Assembly (NCBI RefSeq): GCF_000002235.5
Contig: NW_022145615.1
Span: 12,565,891 to 12,629,890, forward strand
From: Strongylocentrotus purpuratus
Lineage: Eukaryota; Echinodermata; Echinoidea; Camarodonta; Strongylocentrotidae
Length of the DNA stretch: 64,000 nucleotides
Direction of reading: 5' to 3'
Positions within the stretch are counted from its first letter, which is position 1. Each line of letters starts with the position of its first letter. The notes under the pieces are model-generated. The model did not search any database. It was not told the DNA's origin and worked only from the letters and a program-made list of their open reading frames with translations. The translations under genes and the position numbers were made by a program. Shown piece after piece: positions 15,334 to 24,445 of the stretch.

Positions 15334-15368
<35 letters not shown>

Positions 15369-15430
15369 AAGTGAGAGGAAGGGAGGGAGGAAGAAAGGGA
15401 GAGGGAGAGACAGACAGAGACACAGAGACT

Positions 15431-15468
<38 letters not shown>

Positions 15469-18400
15469 CACAGAGACAGAAAGAGACAGACAGACAGACA
15501 GAGACTCAAAGAGACAGAGAGAGAGAGAGAGAGAGAGAGTGAGAGAAAAGCAAATTTCAATCAATGGGAGGGGGATGAATAGTACGTGAATTAATTTTCT
15601 GGTCCAGATAAATACAAAGGGCCGTCGGGGATGGGAATATTACACAAGTATCAATCCCTCGTCTATTCGCCGCACAGATGAAGAATTCATGACCCATTCT
15701 CATTATTCATGGAAAGCCACAAGTCTATGATTATTTTGAATCGAACACACCCACCCCCCCTCCTTCCGTTTACGCTCTAGTTGGCGTAGCCACCACCACA
15801 TGTCATCCTACGCCTTGGGATTTGAGCCCCTTCAGTATTTGTTTACATTCCCTTTAATCACTTATGCCTGCCAATTGAAGATTAATCCAGAATATATCTC
15901 CCTTCCTATCATTCAAAGTGCATTCTCATATTAAGCGACGTTTTGCTTGAGTATGACACGTTTTAATGTGATGAAAAATTACAACTCGTCTGTTTGCACA
16001 CCCTCTGGAGGGCCCTGCTTCTCAATGTCGCAGCAATCATGTTTGAATAATTCATCCACAACTAAAATGTATTAATAACAAGCAATCATCGAGCAACCCA
16101 GTTCTATAGACTATAACCCACATTTAAACAACAGATACTCGTAAGTGTGAAGGATGCAGGCTACAATTAATTCAATTTAATTTTTCATCCCCGATTCAAG
16201 CTTGTAAATTGGGAATGAAAAATGTATCTTCCGTTGATGGAAACAGTTATCATTCTGATTCATTGATCAGGGAATTAAACTTCTGACTACAAAGCAACAT
16301 TGATGGCCTTACATATGACGATGAATACGAGAAAGAGAAAATAGAAATAGGAATTGAATCAGACTCTGTATTATGCTCCTATTTCTCTTTTTTTGTAAAT
16401 AGTTTATAACACTGAATCATTAAGTAGTCATAAATAGTTGTCTTTACGATGATTGGATAGGGAATGGATATAGGCCTACAAAGTAAAAAAAGAGCAAATA
16501 AAGTTTTTTTTAATAGTTTATAACACTGAATCATTAAGTAGTCATAAATGCTTGCCTTTATGATGATTGGATAAAAATGGATGTAGGCCTACAAGCTAAA
16601 AAGAGCAGATAAAGTTGGCGATGGATGACCGGATATTTGTTCTGTGACATTTGCTCCAGGCTCCATTTTTCATCATGGATTTAGGGTCAAGATAATGGTT
16701 GCCATTGGGTTTTAGGTTGATAATTTCAGGTTTAAACATAGTATTTGGTCCAGGGTTGAAGTTAGGAGTTTGGTTTTTGCAGGATATTGGCCAAGAATCA
16801 CCAGCTGTTGTATTTGATTCATGGACTGAGATGCCATGTGTACAGAATTTTTTTTTTTTTTTAAATTTGGGAAGGGTGTGGAAAAGTTCAAAACATGTAA
16901 TCGTTTATGAAAACTGTATAATTTTTTCTTTCTTAAAATAAATGACAACTAGAATTCTCTTTTTTTTAAGTTGTTGCGTAGCATGGGTCCAAAAACTGAG
17001 TGGGGCGGGGGGGGGGGCAGTGTCTAAATGTCATGCATGTTGTAGATGGGGGACTGGTGTGTGCTAAAAAAAAAAATTTAATATCTTTTTTTTTTTTTAC
17101 ATAGCATTCAGAGCATTCTGAGATATTTTAATTGACAACACTTTGAGAACTGTCTGTGTTTAACATGAGCAAATGCTTGTCAAAGGGGGATTTTAACATT
17201 GCACTTCTTTGCACTTGTACAAGGTGTGCACTCATGTTCTCTATATGATATACTTTGAAGCAGTGGTGGAGGGCGAGAAAGAGAACTAGTGAGAAATAAG
17301 AGTGCAAGGGGGAAGGAAATGTGAAAAAAGACGCAAAGACCCACCCCCCCCCCCTCCCACCCTTTCCACTGCTAGTCCTCAAATCTTTGGCCATGGTTAT
17401 ATGCATTATGCCCTCCTCCTCAGTGTTCTGACCTTGGAAGGCAGATAATTCTAGTTGTGCCATTTGATCTTAATGCATTAACAGTCTGTAGATTATAAAT
17501 TCTTGATACATCTTTGTAAAGTTCATTAAGCGAAATATGCTCTGGACAAATTTTTTTTAAACTTTTTTTTTTTAATACATTTTTTTTCTCCATGACTCAC
17601 TCATCATTTTACAACCAATTTGATATCGTTTGTGCCAGACCATTGGTTATGATATTACAAAAAAAATACATATGCGATGATGAACTTTGCATGCTGCACA
17701 AATAAATAATTGATGAATAATCGATGAATAACCAGTCGTTGATGCCAGTTATTATTTGAAGCCTGCCGCCGCTATCAAATTAACAAATGTCAAATTAGTA
17801 TTAATGAGGGAACTTTGCCTCCTATGTTCAGCTTAAATAATGCAATCATCAAATGGAAATTGTGAAATTAATCTCTCCTTCATGACTTTTCATCTGTTTA
17901 TTTAAAGCCTCTATTGTTGGTAAGTCGGACTCATTATTAATATGACAATTGGGTCAGGTACGAATCACTGGTTGATTTTGTTGATTCCTACGTGTTTCAT
18001 ATTGGTTTGGTGGTGTTTTTTTTCTTCTCTCTCTTTTCATTCATGCAATGGAGTTATTACTTCTCTCGCTTAAGTTTCTACAGTTAATCCAAACTGTTTT
18101 ATTTATAAAATAGATGGAGAATCGACTAGTCTAGAAACAAAGTTCTTTAATTCTGTCTTAATATTTCATGATTTTAGAGAGATATGTAGTACAAAAGACT
18201 GGGTAATATCTGTTTTGTTTGATACTTTAATTGACAATTATTTTTCTTGTTCTTTTTTCATTGCAAAGTGAACCATTCGGACAGACCTACATTCTCCTAT
18301 CATATTTCATTGTATCAATGCAATGAGGATTTTTGCCTGAAATTCAGCAAATTAGATTGCTTTATTTATTGAACATAATTCTATTAATGATTTTTTTTCT

Positions 18401-19062
18401 TCTTCAGTTCAATACTTCATTGAGTTTTCAAAGTTTTATCATTATATCAATATTTGATATGTCACAAAATACTAAAAAAGGACATGGTGTCGGCGGGCCT
18501 AGTTACGTCAGATTTCCTTATCTTTCTATGCTCATCAATCGGCCACTATACATTTTTTACCAATAATTGTTTGGCACATGTCATTTATCTTGAACATTCA
18601 GTGTAAGTTTGATTGGATTCTGTGAGAATTTATTTCTACATTTACCAGAACTCAAGTTTATCTTGAATTCACAGGTGTGATAATTTTGAACAGTTTAAAA
18701 CTGTTCGAAATTTGTTATCTTATTCATCACGATCGGCATTGATATGGCTTGAACTTTATTATTTACTTTATTCTCTCCATTTCATATTGCAAAAATTTCA
18801 CAATATTCATATTTTTTCATTGAAAACATGGAATTTGTTTTTGTAGGGTCTGCATGGTAGAAACACCTTTCTGCGTTAATACCATTTGTTATTTTCATAT
18901 ATTATTAAAGCTTCTTTAGCACCTTGTGTAGTGGATATGCGTGCTATAAAAATATCCAATGTTATTATTATCATTGTTGCATTTTGATTCAAAGGTGTAA
19001 AGTCATTTCAAGTTCTTCTTTTTTCTCCCTTTAAAAAAATCATGCTGTCTCCTGTCTTGCCA

Positions 19063-19102
<40 letters not shown>

Positions 19103-22100
19103 GTCTTTCTCTTCTTCTTTCTCTCTGTCTCTCTCTCCCTCTTTCTCTCTGTCTCTCTCTCCCTCTTTCTCTCTCACTCTCACTCTCTCACTCTCTCTCT
19201 CTCTCTCTCTCTCCCTCCCCTCACTCTGTCTCAACTGCTTTCTCCTTCTCTCTTACTATCTCTCTATATCTTTCTCCTTTTCTCTTCTTTTTCTCTTTCT
19301 TTTTCTCTCTTTATTTATCTTTCTCTTTCTCTCTCCAAGTCTCTTTCCCTTCTCACTTTCTTCCTCTCTTCCTCTTTTTCTCCTGTGAGTCTCTCTCCTC
19401 CCATCTTTCCTCCCATCTCTCTCTCTCTCTTCATCTCCCTTTTTCCTCATATACACAATATTTTGTTGTTGTTGCAGTTATTAGATGCATGGGAGGTAGT
19501 GTGTACTTTTCATGATATCGTGGCAGACGTTGTTTATTTCTTTCCATTTTTCAACTTGGAGCAGTAGGGTTACTTTTTAATACTGATGATTAATTGATAT
19601 GTTAGTGTTAAAGGGATCCGGTAACTTTGTCTCAGATTCTGAACCAAAATTCTGGATTTAGCTCATGATGCAATGATAATTATAAACCTTTAGGTCACTC
19701 AGGAACCCCATGACTTTTACAAGCCGATCGCTTGTCTGATTATCAAGATATTTATGATTGGAATTACAAATTTTGAAAATCGTTCGCCTGACGGTTTTCA
19801 TAACACTGCAGTCTATTGGGGAAAAAGAGTATGGTAAAACCGGTCACTCAAAGATTTTTACTTTTTTGAGGCACTTCTTGATCATTTTGAAGCGCAATTT
19901 TTTTTAGGGCTTCAATATTACACCATATCACAGACACTGATAATGCGTAGGGCCGTGTATCTCAGATTTGACATTGTTAAACAATCCCTTTAAGCTGCAA
20001 GCATTGTTCCCTGTCATTTCTGAGAAGTGTTTAGCGAACACCCACCCACACACCATGCCATGCCTATCGCAGGGTTCAAAGTAATATTGATAATTGTTTA
20101 TTTCTGAACCTGTATTCCAGTAAGTATGATGAATGCATTGAACCAGTCAGAATGGTAATGATTATAATGATAGTCGTTTAGATGACCTGGGTCATCTAGT
20201 CCAGGGTTTGCGTGGTAAAAAAAACAAATGCGACCAGCTCAGGCAGCTGACTAAAGGAGAACCAATCAGCAACAATTATTTTGCTTTGTTCATTTGGGGT
20301 TCCATGCTACTATACTAAATTCAAAATATGAGCTTCACACATTCGTTGAAAATTATAAAGTGATATGGCAAGTTAAAATAGTTTCAACAGTTAACCCATA
20401 GCATTCAGGGAAACATTCATAGGTTGATTATATACTTACTAGCCGTACACAAATAATTTGTTAGTTGATTAGTATCCTTGAAGCCTGGTTGAATATGCCC
20501 CTCCCTTGGTTGTAAGATGCAGGAGCCATCAAAATGCACTGTGTCCCTTGGATGGGATGTAAATTGGAGGTACAGTGGTAGGAAAGCAAGGAAATAGCTC
20601 AGAGTACATCTTGTAAAGAGTCAGTGAAATTGGGTGTATATAGGGCCTAAAAAAAGATGTTGTATTGCCCTTTGCGACCGACCCCAAAATCTTGAAATCT
20701 ACGGTCGTCTTTAAAAAAACCCAAAAAAAAAACGTTTTTTAGAGAGAAAAAATATTAAAGCATTCAAAACTGAGAAATATCAGTTTAAAATAAAAAACAA
20801 TTATGACCAACTGACCCATGTTTTGGCACCTAAAGGGCAATACAACATCTTTTTTTAAGGCCTAGTGGTACACCTATACAACCTGATCAGTGCAGAGGAT
20901 AGGCCGTTTATCTCCCACAAGTATTCATAGCAATGATGAAACTTACTGCATATACAATGAAGCAAGTAATTGTGGGTAATTGTGTAGCTGGGGAATACTC
21001 CCCAGGGAGCAGAGCATGTACACTATCATGTATGGATAAGTAATTTAATCCAACGACCAGGGCCCCGTCTTACAAAGAGTTGATATTGATATCAATATCA
21101 AGCTTTGTAAGACGGGGCCCAGGGTAATGATAATTAAATGCAAACTTGTAAAGTGCTTAAAAGTGTGGTATTAGGTGCTATACAAAATGTGACTGTTATT
21201 ATCGTTGTGATAGAGCTAATAAATGTGATATTGATAATTAATGACAAGAATAATGTTGATGAATACATTGAAGAAGAAGGAGAAGAGGGAGAAGAAGAAG
21301 AAGGTGGAGGAGGAGGAGGAGGAGGAGGAGGAGGAGGAGGAGGAGGAGGAGGAGGAGGAGGACGAGGAGGCGGAAGAGGAAGAGGAAGAGGAAGAGGAGG
21401 AGGAGGAGGAGGAGGAGGAGGAGGAGGAGGAGGAGAGGAAGAGAGAGAGAGAGGGGAGGGAAGGAGAGGGAGGGAGAAGGAGACGGAGAAGAAGAAGAAG
21501 AAGAAGAAGAAGAAGAAGAAGAAGGGTAAAAAGAGTAGAGGAAAAGGAGGAGGAGGCACTTTATCCTTTTAATGAATTTGAATAAAAATACATAGCATAA
21601 TGTTGATTATTATTGCGGAATGCTACCTGAGATTAGTCTCAGGGAATTTAGAGCTATCTGCTATCATTCCACTTTTGAAACATTAAATATAAGAAAATGT
21701 ATAAACCGGTATATATATATATTCATAGTAACTGTACCTCAATTTTAGTATTTAAAACAACTCATATATAAGTACAATAATCTTCCCTCATTAAATGATT
21801 AACATTGGATTTTTTTCTACAAAATTAAAAGTGATTAATCCCCCCCAAAAAAATAAAAAAAACAAAATTAAATAGATAAATAAATAATAATAATAATGAT
21901 CATGACATCTAACTTTCCATGAAATGTCACTGTTGAGTAGGTACACAGTCCTCAAATTATTTTTTGATTGTGGGACATTAAACAATTGTTTAATTTATCG
22001 TATCGTCAGTGGGGTAAGATTACTGAGACAATTAGTTAAAAGAGGCAATGGGGTATCCCTCAACATGATTTGTCATTGTTTGGTGATGTTCAACTCGTCT

Positions 22101-22828
22101 GTCATCCTGTTCTGCTTGATTTAAAACGGCTCTAAAGGCTTGTTCAAATACAGCGTGGTAAACCACTGCAAAACAGCCGCCATTAAACAATAAAATCTAA
22201 ATGAAAGGCAAGTGCGGGTGACAATAGATTCATTTGATTTCTTCTTTGATGTATTGTTGTTACATGGATATGTCATTTTAACTCATGTGTCCTTGAAGAA
22301 ATTCAAGCTAGTATAAGGCCAAAAACATTCACAGATACAAAGAAGTGGCATTCATTCAAATTCCCAACTCATATATTCTCCTATATGAGAATGCATGGTG
22401 TGCCTTCAATTATTTGCTCATTTCTTCTTTTCAGCTATGATACATATTTTAATACCATTATTTACTAGGTAGATATTTGTAGTTTTTAGCATTTAATTTG
22501 AGCATGGTTATTCTGCGACGATTTTGTTTCTGTCATGTCAAGGGCAGCATTTCACAAAGTTTCACAAGTTCGCCGACACCCCACTGATATGTGTGTATTG
22601 AATTTAACACACATTTCAATGGGACATCGGTGAACTTGTACTTTTTATGGTTTCTTTAAAGACGATACCCTGAACTCAAAGTGACCTTGATTTCTATTGT
22701 TGCTATACGAGGGAAATTGTTTATCAGTACATCAAGTCAAACTGACACTCTTTTCCCCATTTTTGTTTGTTTTCTCCCTAGGATACGACGACGACGATGA
22801 ATATCTTGATGAGGACGATTCAGACTAG
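49..22828 (+). CDS. OSTF1: Osteoclast-stimulating factor 1 ortholog, seven exons, N-terminus outside window
   Basis: This gene encodes a small cytoplasmic adaptor; vertebrate OSTF1 binds Src-family signalling proteins through its SH3 domain and uses ankyrin repeats for further contacts. Seven exons (49-99, 3872-3935, 6018-6109, 7569-7688, 12271-12349, 13553-13648, 22782-22828) join in phase into 182 residues plus a stop. In order they give the second half of an SH3 domain ([13 protein letters not shown], then [10 protein letters not shown] and GLIPGNY), a linker plus first ankyrin motif ([18 protein letters not shown]), a second ([19 protein letters not shown]), a third ([18 protein letters not shown]), a degenerate fourth region, and the acidic end EYLDEDDSD. 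This order and these motifs match vertebrate OSTF1 (about 214 residues). The missing start, about 30 residues including the SH3 ALYTF motif, lies upstream of position 1. A short segment present before the acidic tail in vertebrates was not found. Confidence 0.95.
219..1250. mobile_element. 1-kb non-autonomous TIR element
   Basis: The left end (gggggccgtttctcgaaacc) and right end (ggtttcgagaaatggccccc) are inverted copies with one mismatch, about 1.03 kb apart. The interior is AT-rich and non-coding. It lies in the OSTF1 intron 120 bases after the donor at 99. No target duplication could be set. Confidence 0.75.
1251..3871. other. OSTF1 intron, no gene
   Basis: AT-rich sequence with no recognisable gene. 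A two-copy tandem repeat with a 59-base period lies at about 2581-2690 (copies start gcaactgcat). There is a C13 run at 2391-2404. Confidence 0.6.
3872..3935 (+). CDS. OSTF1: OSTF1 exon: SH3 domain, C-terminal half
   Basis: The acceptor is tctgtttgcag and the donor gtaggc. The exon starts in phase 0 and ends with one base of a split codon. It encodes [20 protein letters not shown] plus Y: the WW pair and the G-L-I-P-x-N-Y motif of SH3 ligand-binding surfaces are both present. Confidence 0.93.
5028..5343. mobile_element. MITE family A, copy 1
   Basis: Long terminal inverted repeats of about 60 bases: left cagggggGTGTTTCACAAAG and the reverse complement of a right end gtgaaacaccccccctg, followed inward by paired cttagagttaagt/aacttagagataag-type sequence. 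The internal region is AT-rich. It lies in an OSTF1 intron. A second copy is at 7707-8018. Confidence 0.8.
5526..5781. mobile_element. MITE family B, copy 1
   Basis: Ends are inverted copies: aaggcctaac with gatgttgtattgctctttg on the left and aagggcaatacaacattttt with ttaggcctaa on the right. Inside are gcgaccgaccc and A-rich stretches. A homologous copy lies at 20641-20866. Confidence 0.78.
6018..6109 (+). CDS. OSTF1: OSTF1 exon: linker and first ankyrin motif
   Basis: The acceptor is cctgtag and the donor gtaagg. Joined in phase 1 to the previous exon it gives [19 protein letters not shown] then [12 protein letters not shown]. The [12 protein letters not shown] block is nearly identical to the start of the ankyrin region in vertebrate OSTF1. 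It ends in phase 0. Confidence 0.93.
6222..6432. repeat. Compound purine microsatellite
   Basis: C run, A run, (GAA/GGA)n, (GA)n and a G run of more than 25 bases follow one another about 110 bases downstream of an OSTF1 donor. The 129-residue open frame on the - strand over it is an artefact of the repeats. Confidence 0.95.
6925..7568. repeat. Four-copy pyrimidine minisatellite ending at an OSTF1 splice acceptor
   Basis: After a (CT)n start, four copies of an approximately 125-145-base unit begin at the motif aatgttaggaagttatat (near 7124, 7268, 7391, 7519), separated by T/C-rich spacers. The last copy supplies the polypyrimidine tract and acceptor of the exon at 7569. Overlapping open frames of 205 and 229 residues on the + strand are repeat artefacts. 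Confidence 0.85.
7569..7688 (+). CDS. OSTF1: OSTF1 exon: second ankyrin repeat
   Basis: The exon is exactly 40 codons, phase 0 at both ends, with acceptor cttgctcag and donor gtaagtaa. It begins [20 protein letters not shown] and ends CQVDAQ. A complete ankyrin helix-turn-helix ([11 protein letters not shown]) is visible. The acceptor sits at the 3' edge of a four-copy pyrimidine minisatellite, and a MITE begins about 18 bases after the donor. Confidence 0.95.
7707..8018. mobile_element. MITE family A, copy 2
   Basis: Same layout and internal landmarks as the copy at 5028-5343 (ctaactctaagatggactt, taacggctttcaataattg, gttcaacttaggatctttgt). It starts about 18 bases after the splice donor of the OSTF1 exon at 7569-7688. 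Confidence 0.75.
8410..9120. repeat. Tandem array 1, G-run/purine unit
   Basis: Units of about 160-190 bases each contain a G run, a paired C run and a purine-rich stretch. The phrase cccgccaacaa recurs near 8750, 8918 and 9078. The left edge carries ggcgtggatccaggggg. All long frames here are repeat artefacts. It lies in an OSTF1 intron. Confidence 0.8.
9480..10125. repeat. Tandem array 2, ~116-base unit with G/C hairpin
   Basis: Seven graded copies of a unit starting at ctcatctgaccgtaatta (near 9483, 9569, 9685, 9801, 9944, 10038, 10106). The best copies are exactly 116 bases apart. Each carries gggggctctgccccctgg, a short perfect hairpin, and most carry tgccagtgtcaca. It ends at gcgcgtagccaggggg (10121). 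Confidence 0.85.
10559..10803. repeat. Near-perfect 245-base hairpin
   Basis: The left arm from ggccttcaacaa to tagaacaggt (10675) is repeated inverted from acctgttctac (10692) to gtgaaggct. The inner ~90 bases pair almost without mismatch around a 16-base loop; the outer arm differs by a small gap. It is within an OSTF1 intron and would be in the primary transcript. Confidence 0.9.
10960..12270. other. OSTF1 intron, no gene
   Basis: AT-rich, no recognisable gene or repeat. A (tcaaa)n run occurs at 12231-12250 just before the exon at 12271. Confidence 0.55.
12271..12349 (+). CDS. OSTF1: OSTF1 exon: third ankyrin repeat
   Basis: The acceptor is ctcttttcag and the donor gtaaaa. It encodes [19 protein letters not shown] then VQILLEK, entering in phase 0 and leaving with one base. 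The [11 protein letters not shown] motif is shared with vertebrate OSTF1. A SINE begins about 40 bases downstream. Confidence 0.94.
12391..12667 (+). mobile_element. tRNA-derived SINE, family A
   Basis: The head has RNA polymerase III box-like motifs (tggtctaatggataagtc and ggttcaagtcccgccg). The body has cctttggcatgatgttaat and cacccaggtgtaaatgag. The tail is ctatataaatatccatatta followed by (TTA)n. This organisation is that of echinoderm tRNA SINEs. It lies 41 bases after an OSTF1 donor. Confidence 0.85.
13553..13648 (+). CDS. OSTF1: OSTF1 exon: last ankyrin region
   Basis: The acceptor is ttcccaacag and the donor gtgagt. It encodes [21 protein letters not shown] then [11 protein letters not shown] plus one base of a split arginine codon. 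ARTDL matches the family; the rest is divergent, as in other species. Confidence 0.9.
13775..13905 (+). mobile_element. SINE body fragment
   Basis: cttgggcaaggcattcatct and tgccactctacaaccagg match the body of the family A SINEs elsewhere in the window; head and tail are missing. It sits 130 bases after an OSTF1 donor. Confidence 0.5.
13906..15099. other. OSTF1 intron, no gene
   Basis: AT-rich. At 14625-14695 there is a solitary SINE/LINE-type tail on the - strand: (AAT)n, then aagtgctttccatcgaagtc and tctaagcgc, closely matching the LINE 3' end at 32281-32345. Confidence 0.55.
15115..15548. repeat. (GA)n/(CAGA)n tract
   Basis: About 430 bases of nearly pure purine with CAGA, GAGA and GAGG subrepeats. 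It gives long Ser/Leu- or Arg/Glu-rich artefact frames on both strands. Confidence 0.97.
15600..19035. other. OSTF1 intron, no gene
   Basis: AT-rich with T and A runs. A two-copy tandem duplication of 113-base period lies at about 16402-16617 (copies start gtttataacactgaatcatt). A SINE tail fragment is at 18895-18970 (gtgctataaaaatatccaat then TTATTATTATC). Confidence 0.55.
19062..19440. repeat. (CT)n pyrimidine tract
   Basis: About 380 bases of CTCTCT, CTTT and CCCT repeats. Frames over it on both strands are artefacts. Confidence 0.97.
19608..19993. mobile_element. MITE with TTAA ends
   Basis: Starts ttaaagggatcc and ends aacaatccctttaa: short terminal inverted repeats agggat beside TTAA at both borders, which fits a piggyBac-type TTAA target duplication. 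The 386-base interior is non-coding. Confidence 0.6.
19994..20640. other. OSTF1 intron, no gene
   Basis: AT-rich intron with no feature I can support. Confidence 0.5.
20641..20866. mobile_element. MITE family B, copy 2
   Basis: Starts tagggcctaaaaaaagatgt and ends in the inverted form aacatctttttttaaggccta. It shares gcgaccgaccccaaaatct and ccatgttttggcacctaaag with the copy at 5526-5781. It lies in the last OSTF1 intron. Confidence 0.78.
21060..21121. repeat. 62-base near-perfect loopless palindrome
   Basis: gggccccgtcttacaaag on the left pairs with ctttgtaagacggggccc on the right, and the centre ttgatattgatatcaatatc is itself palindromic. Only one base is unpaired. It is probably the minimal form of a MITE. 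Confidence 0.85.
21149..21240 (+). repeat. Solitary SINE/LINE-type tail
   Basis: gtaaagtgcttaaaagtgtg followed by attaggtgctatacaaaatg resembles the conserved 3' tail of the SINEs and LINE of this window. It ends in (TTA)-like sequence. Confidence 0.45.
21265..21560. repeat. (GGA)n/(GAA)n tract
   Basis: About 295 bases of GGA, GAA and GAGA repeats. The Gly-, Glu- and Pro-rich frames on both strands are artefacts. Confidence 0.97.
21600..22555. other. OSTF1 intron, no gene
   Basis: AT-rich sequence, no feature supported apart from short A and T runs. Confidence 0.5.
22564..22639. repeat. 76-base hairpin
   Basis: acaagttcgccgacacccca pairs with the inverted tgggacatcggtgaacttgt, and the inner gatatgtgtgt pairs with acacacatttc. 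Preceded by gcatttcacaaagtttcac, the end motif shared with other MITEs here. It lies about 140 bases upstream of the last OSTF1 exon. Confidence 0.75.
22782..22828 (+). CDS. OSTF1: OSTF1 last coding exon: acidic tail
   Basis: After acceptor ttttctcccta-g the exon completes the split codon as arginine and encodes [14 protein letters not shown] followed by TAG. Vertebrate OSTF1 ends in a very similar acidic peptide (YLDDEDSD). The intron before it is 9.1 kb. Confidence 0.9.
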
Positions 22829-23534
22829 TGACACACAGTAGTCTAGGCAGCGGTTTCTTGTGTGATGTAAATATTTATTTTTTTGTACAAAAACAACAAC
22901 AATACACAGTAAACCGGGTTCAAATAGGGTTTATATAATATATCATATTTTATATAAATTGTTCTTTTGCAATCATGGTTTCTACAGTGACATATATGCG
23001 GAATAAGAAGAGCAAGTTGAACATTGCAGTTTGCACTAAAGTTACTCCCATGTTTAATCTCGAATTGCACCACACATTATTTTACAGTAAAGTGACATAT
23101 ATGCGAGACAAGACGAAATCAATGAGACAAAGCATTAGTTTGATATAATAGGTGGGAATTCAAGACAAGGTACTGGTCGTATAAGAACAAAAGATATATT
23201 TGGTAAGAACTGGTTCTGCGCTGACCGTAACTCACTATATCATTATTCGGAGTAGCTCATATACTTAAACACAAAGCTAACCCTCATCTTGCTCCAAAAA
23301 AACAATATTATCATGGTATGTTATCTATTAAATCCCATTGATAAATGGTATTGAGTCTATTGATTGTTGTATAAAGTCAGATACATGACTATTTAGTATG
23401 TTACATCATCATAAGAATGTAATATACATGTGTTAATAGAAATATATATTTCAAATTATTTTATTTGGATAAGGTACAACAATTACAGGAAATATTTTGA
23501 AAAATTTGGTGAGAGACATAGAGTATATGACATA

Positions 23535-23608
23535 GTCTGCTTGGAGCCAGGAAAGGGTTAACTCTGTCTTAGAGTATATGAGAAATGCCCTCCTGGCTCT
23601 AAACAGAC
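23535..23608. repeat. Hairpin family H, copy 1
   Basis: gtctgcttggagccaggaaa on the left pairs with the inverted cctcctggctctaaacagac on the right. Two further copies share the sequence (23983-24056, 41350-41430). Confidence 0.85.
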
Positions 23609-23982
23609 GATACTATATATGCCCTTAATTTGTTGTACAGCATATCACACCTTTGTATTATCGTAGAATGTCTAAATTATGGACCAAATTTTGATTTATT
23701 TTTTTGTCATTTTTGAAAATATGATTTTCAGCCATTGTTTGATCACAGGGGTTTGCTTTGAAGGATCCCCTAGGTAATAACTTTTTTATAGCTCATTGAT
23801 AACTTTTGTGATTTGTTCCTGGGGACTGGTTGAAAAAAATTGATGGTAATTTGACTATTTGTTCATTTAGAGTAGAAATAGGTATTTCAACAAATTGACC
23901 ATTTGAACCCTTGTAACACTTGGATAGGCTTATCAGGGATGGAAAGTGTTCATAGCATTGTAACCATCAAAAAGAAAAAAGT

Positions 23983-24056
23983 GTCTGTTTGGAGCCAGAA
24001 GGGCGTTAACTCATAAACTTTAAAGCAGAGAAACGCCCTTCTGTCTCTGAACAGAC
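23983..24056. repeat. Hairpin family H, copy 2
   Basis: gtctgtttggagccagaagg (then gcgttaactc) pairs with the inverted cgcccttctgtctctgaaca-gac. Same size and end sequence as the copy 375 bases upstream. Confidence 0.87.
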
Positions 24057-24213
24057 GTTTCAGCAATATCAGTACTGGTTGTGGAAATATAATGGCATTA
24101 TGGATGATTGATATGAGCAAGATAATCTTGAGAATTACTTTTAATTTCTATTACATTACCCTGCTGTTCCTTTTCTATTTAGTAAATATCTTAAATGATA
24201 TATTTTCATTTAG

Positions 24214-24398
24214 TCTGATCAATGATAATAATCATGCATTATTTTATTGACATAACTGACCATAAATATTAAATTAAGATTATGTTAAGAAATACATGAA
24301 ATATGTGATCAATGTTAATAATCATGCACTGTTTTATTGACATAACTGACCAAAATATTAAATTGAGATTTGTGTTAAGAAATACATGAAATATGTGA
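24214..24398. repeat. Two-copy tandem duplication
   Basis: About 91-base unit, starting near tgatcaatgataataatcat and repeated from tgatcaatgttaataatcat; both copies end aagaaatacatgaaatatgt. Confidence 0.85.
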
Positions 24399-24445
24399 AA
24401 TGGAAACGCTCTGTCTTTCATTACATAGTTAACAATTGGAGCACC

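Noticed and set aside
15027-15589. Ser/Leu- and Arg/Glu-rich frames of 110-177 codons
   Set aside because: Pure (GA)n/(CAGA)n microsatellite translated in several frames.
21134-21585. Gly-, Glu- and Pro-rich frames of 114-144 codons
   Set aside because: (GGA)n/(GAA)n repeat on both strands; no splice context or conserved sequence.
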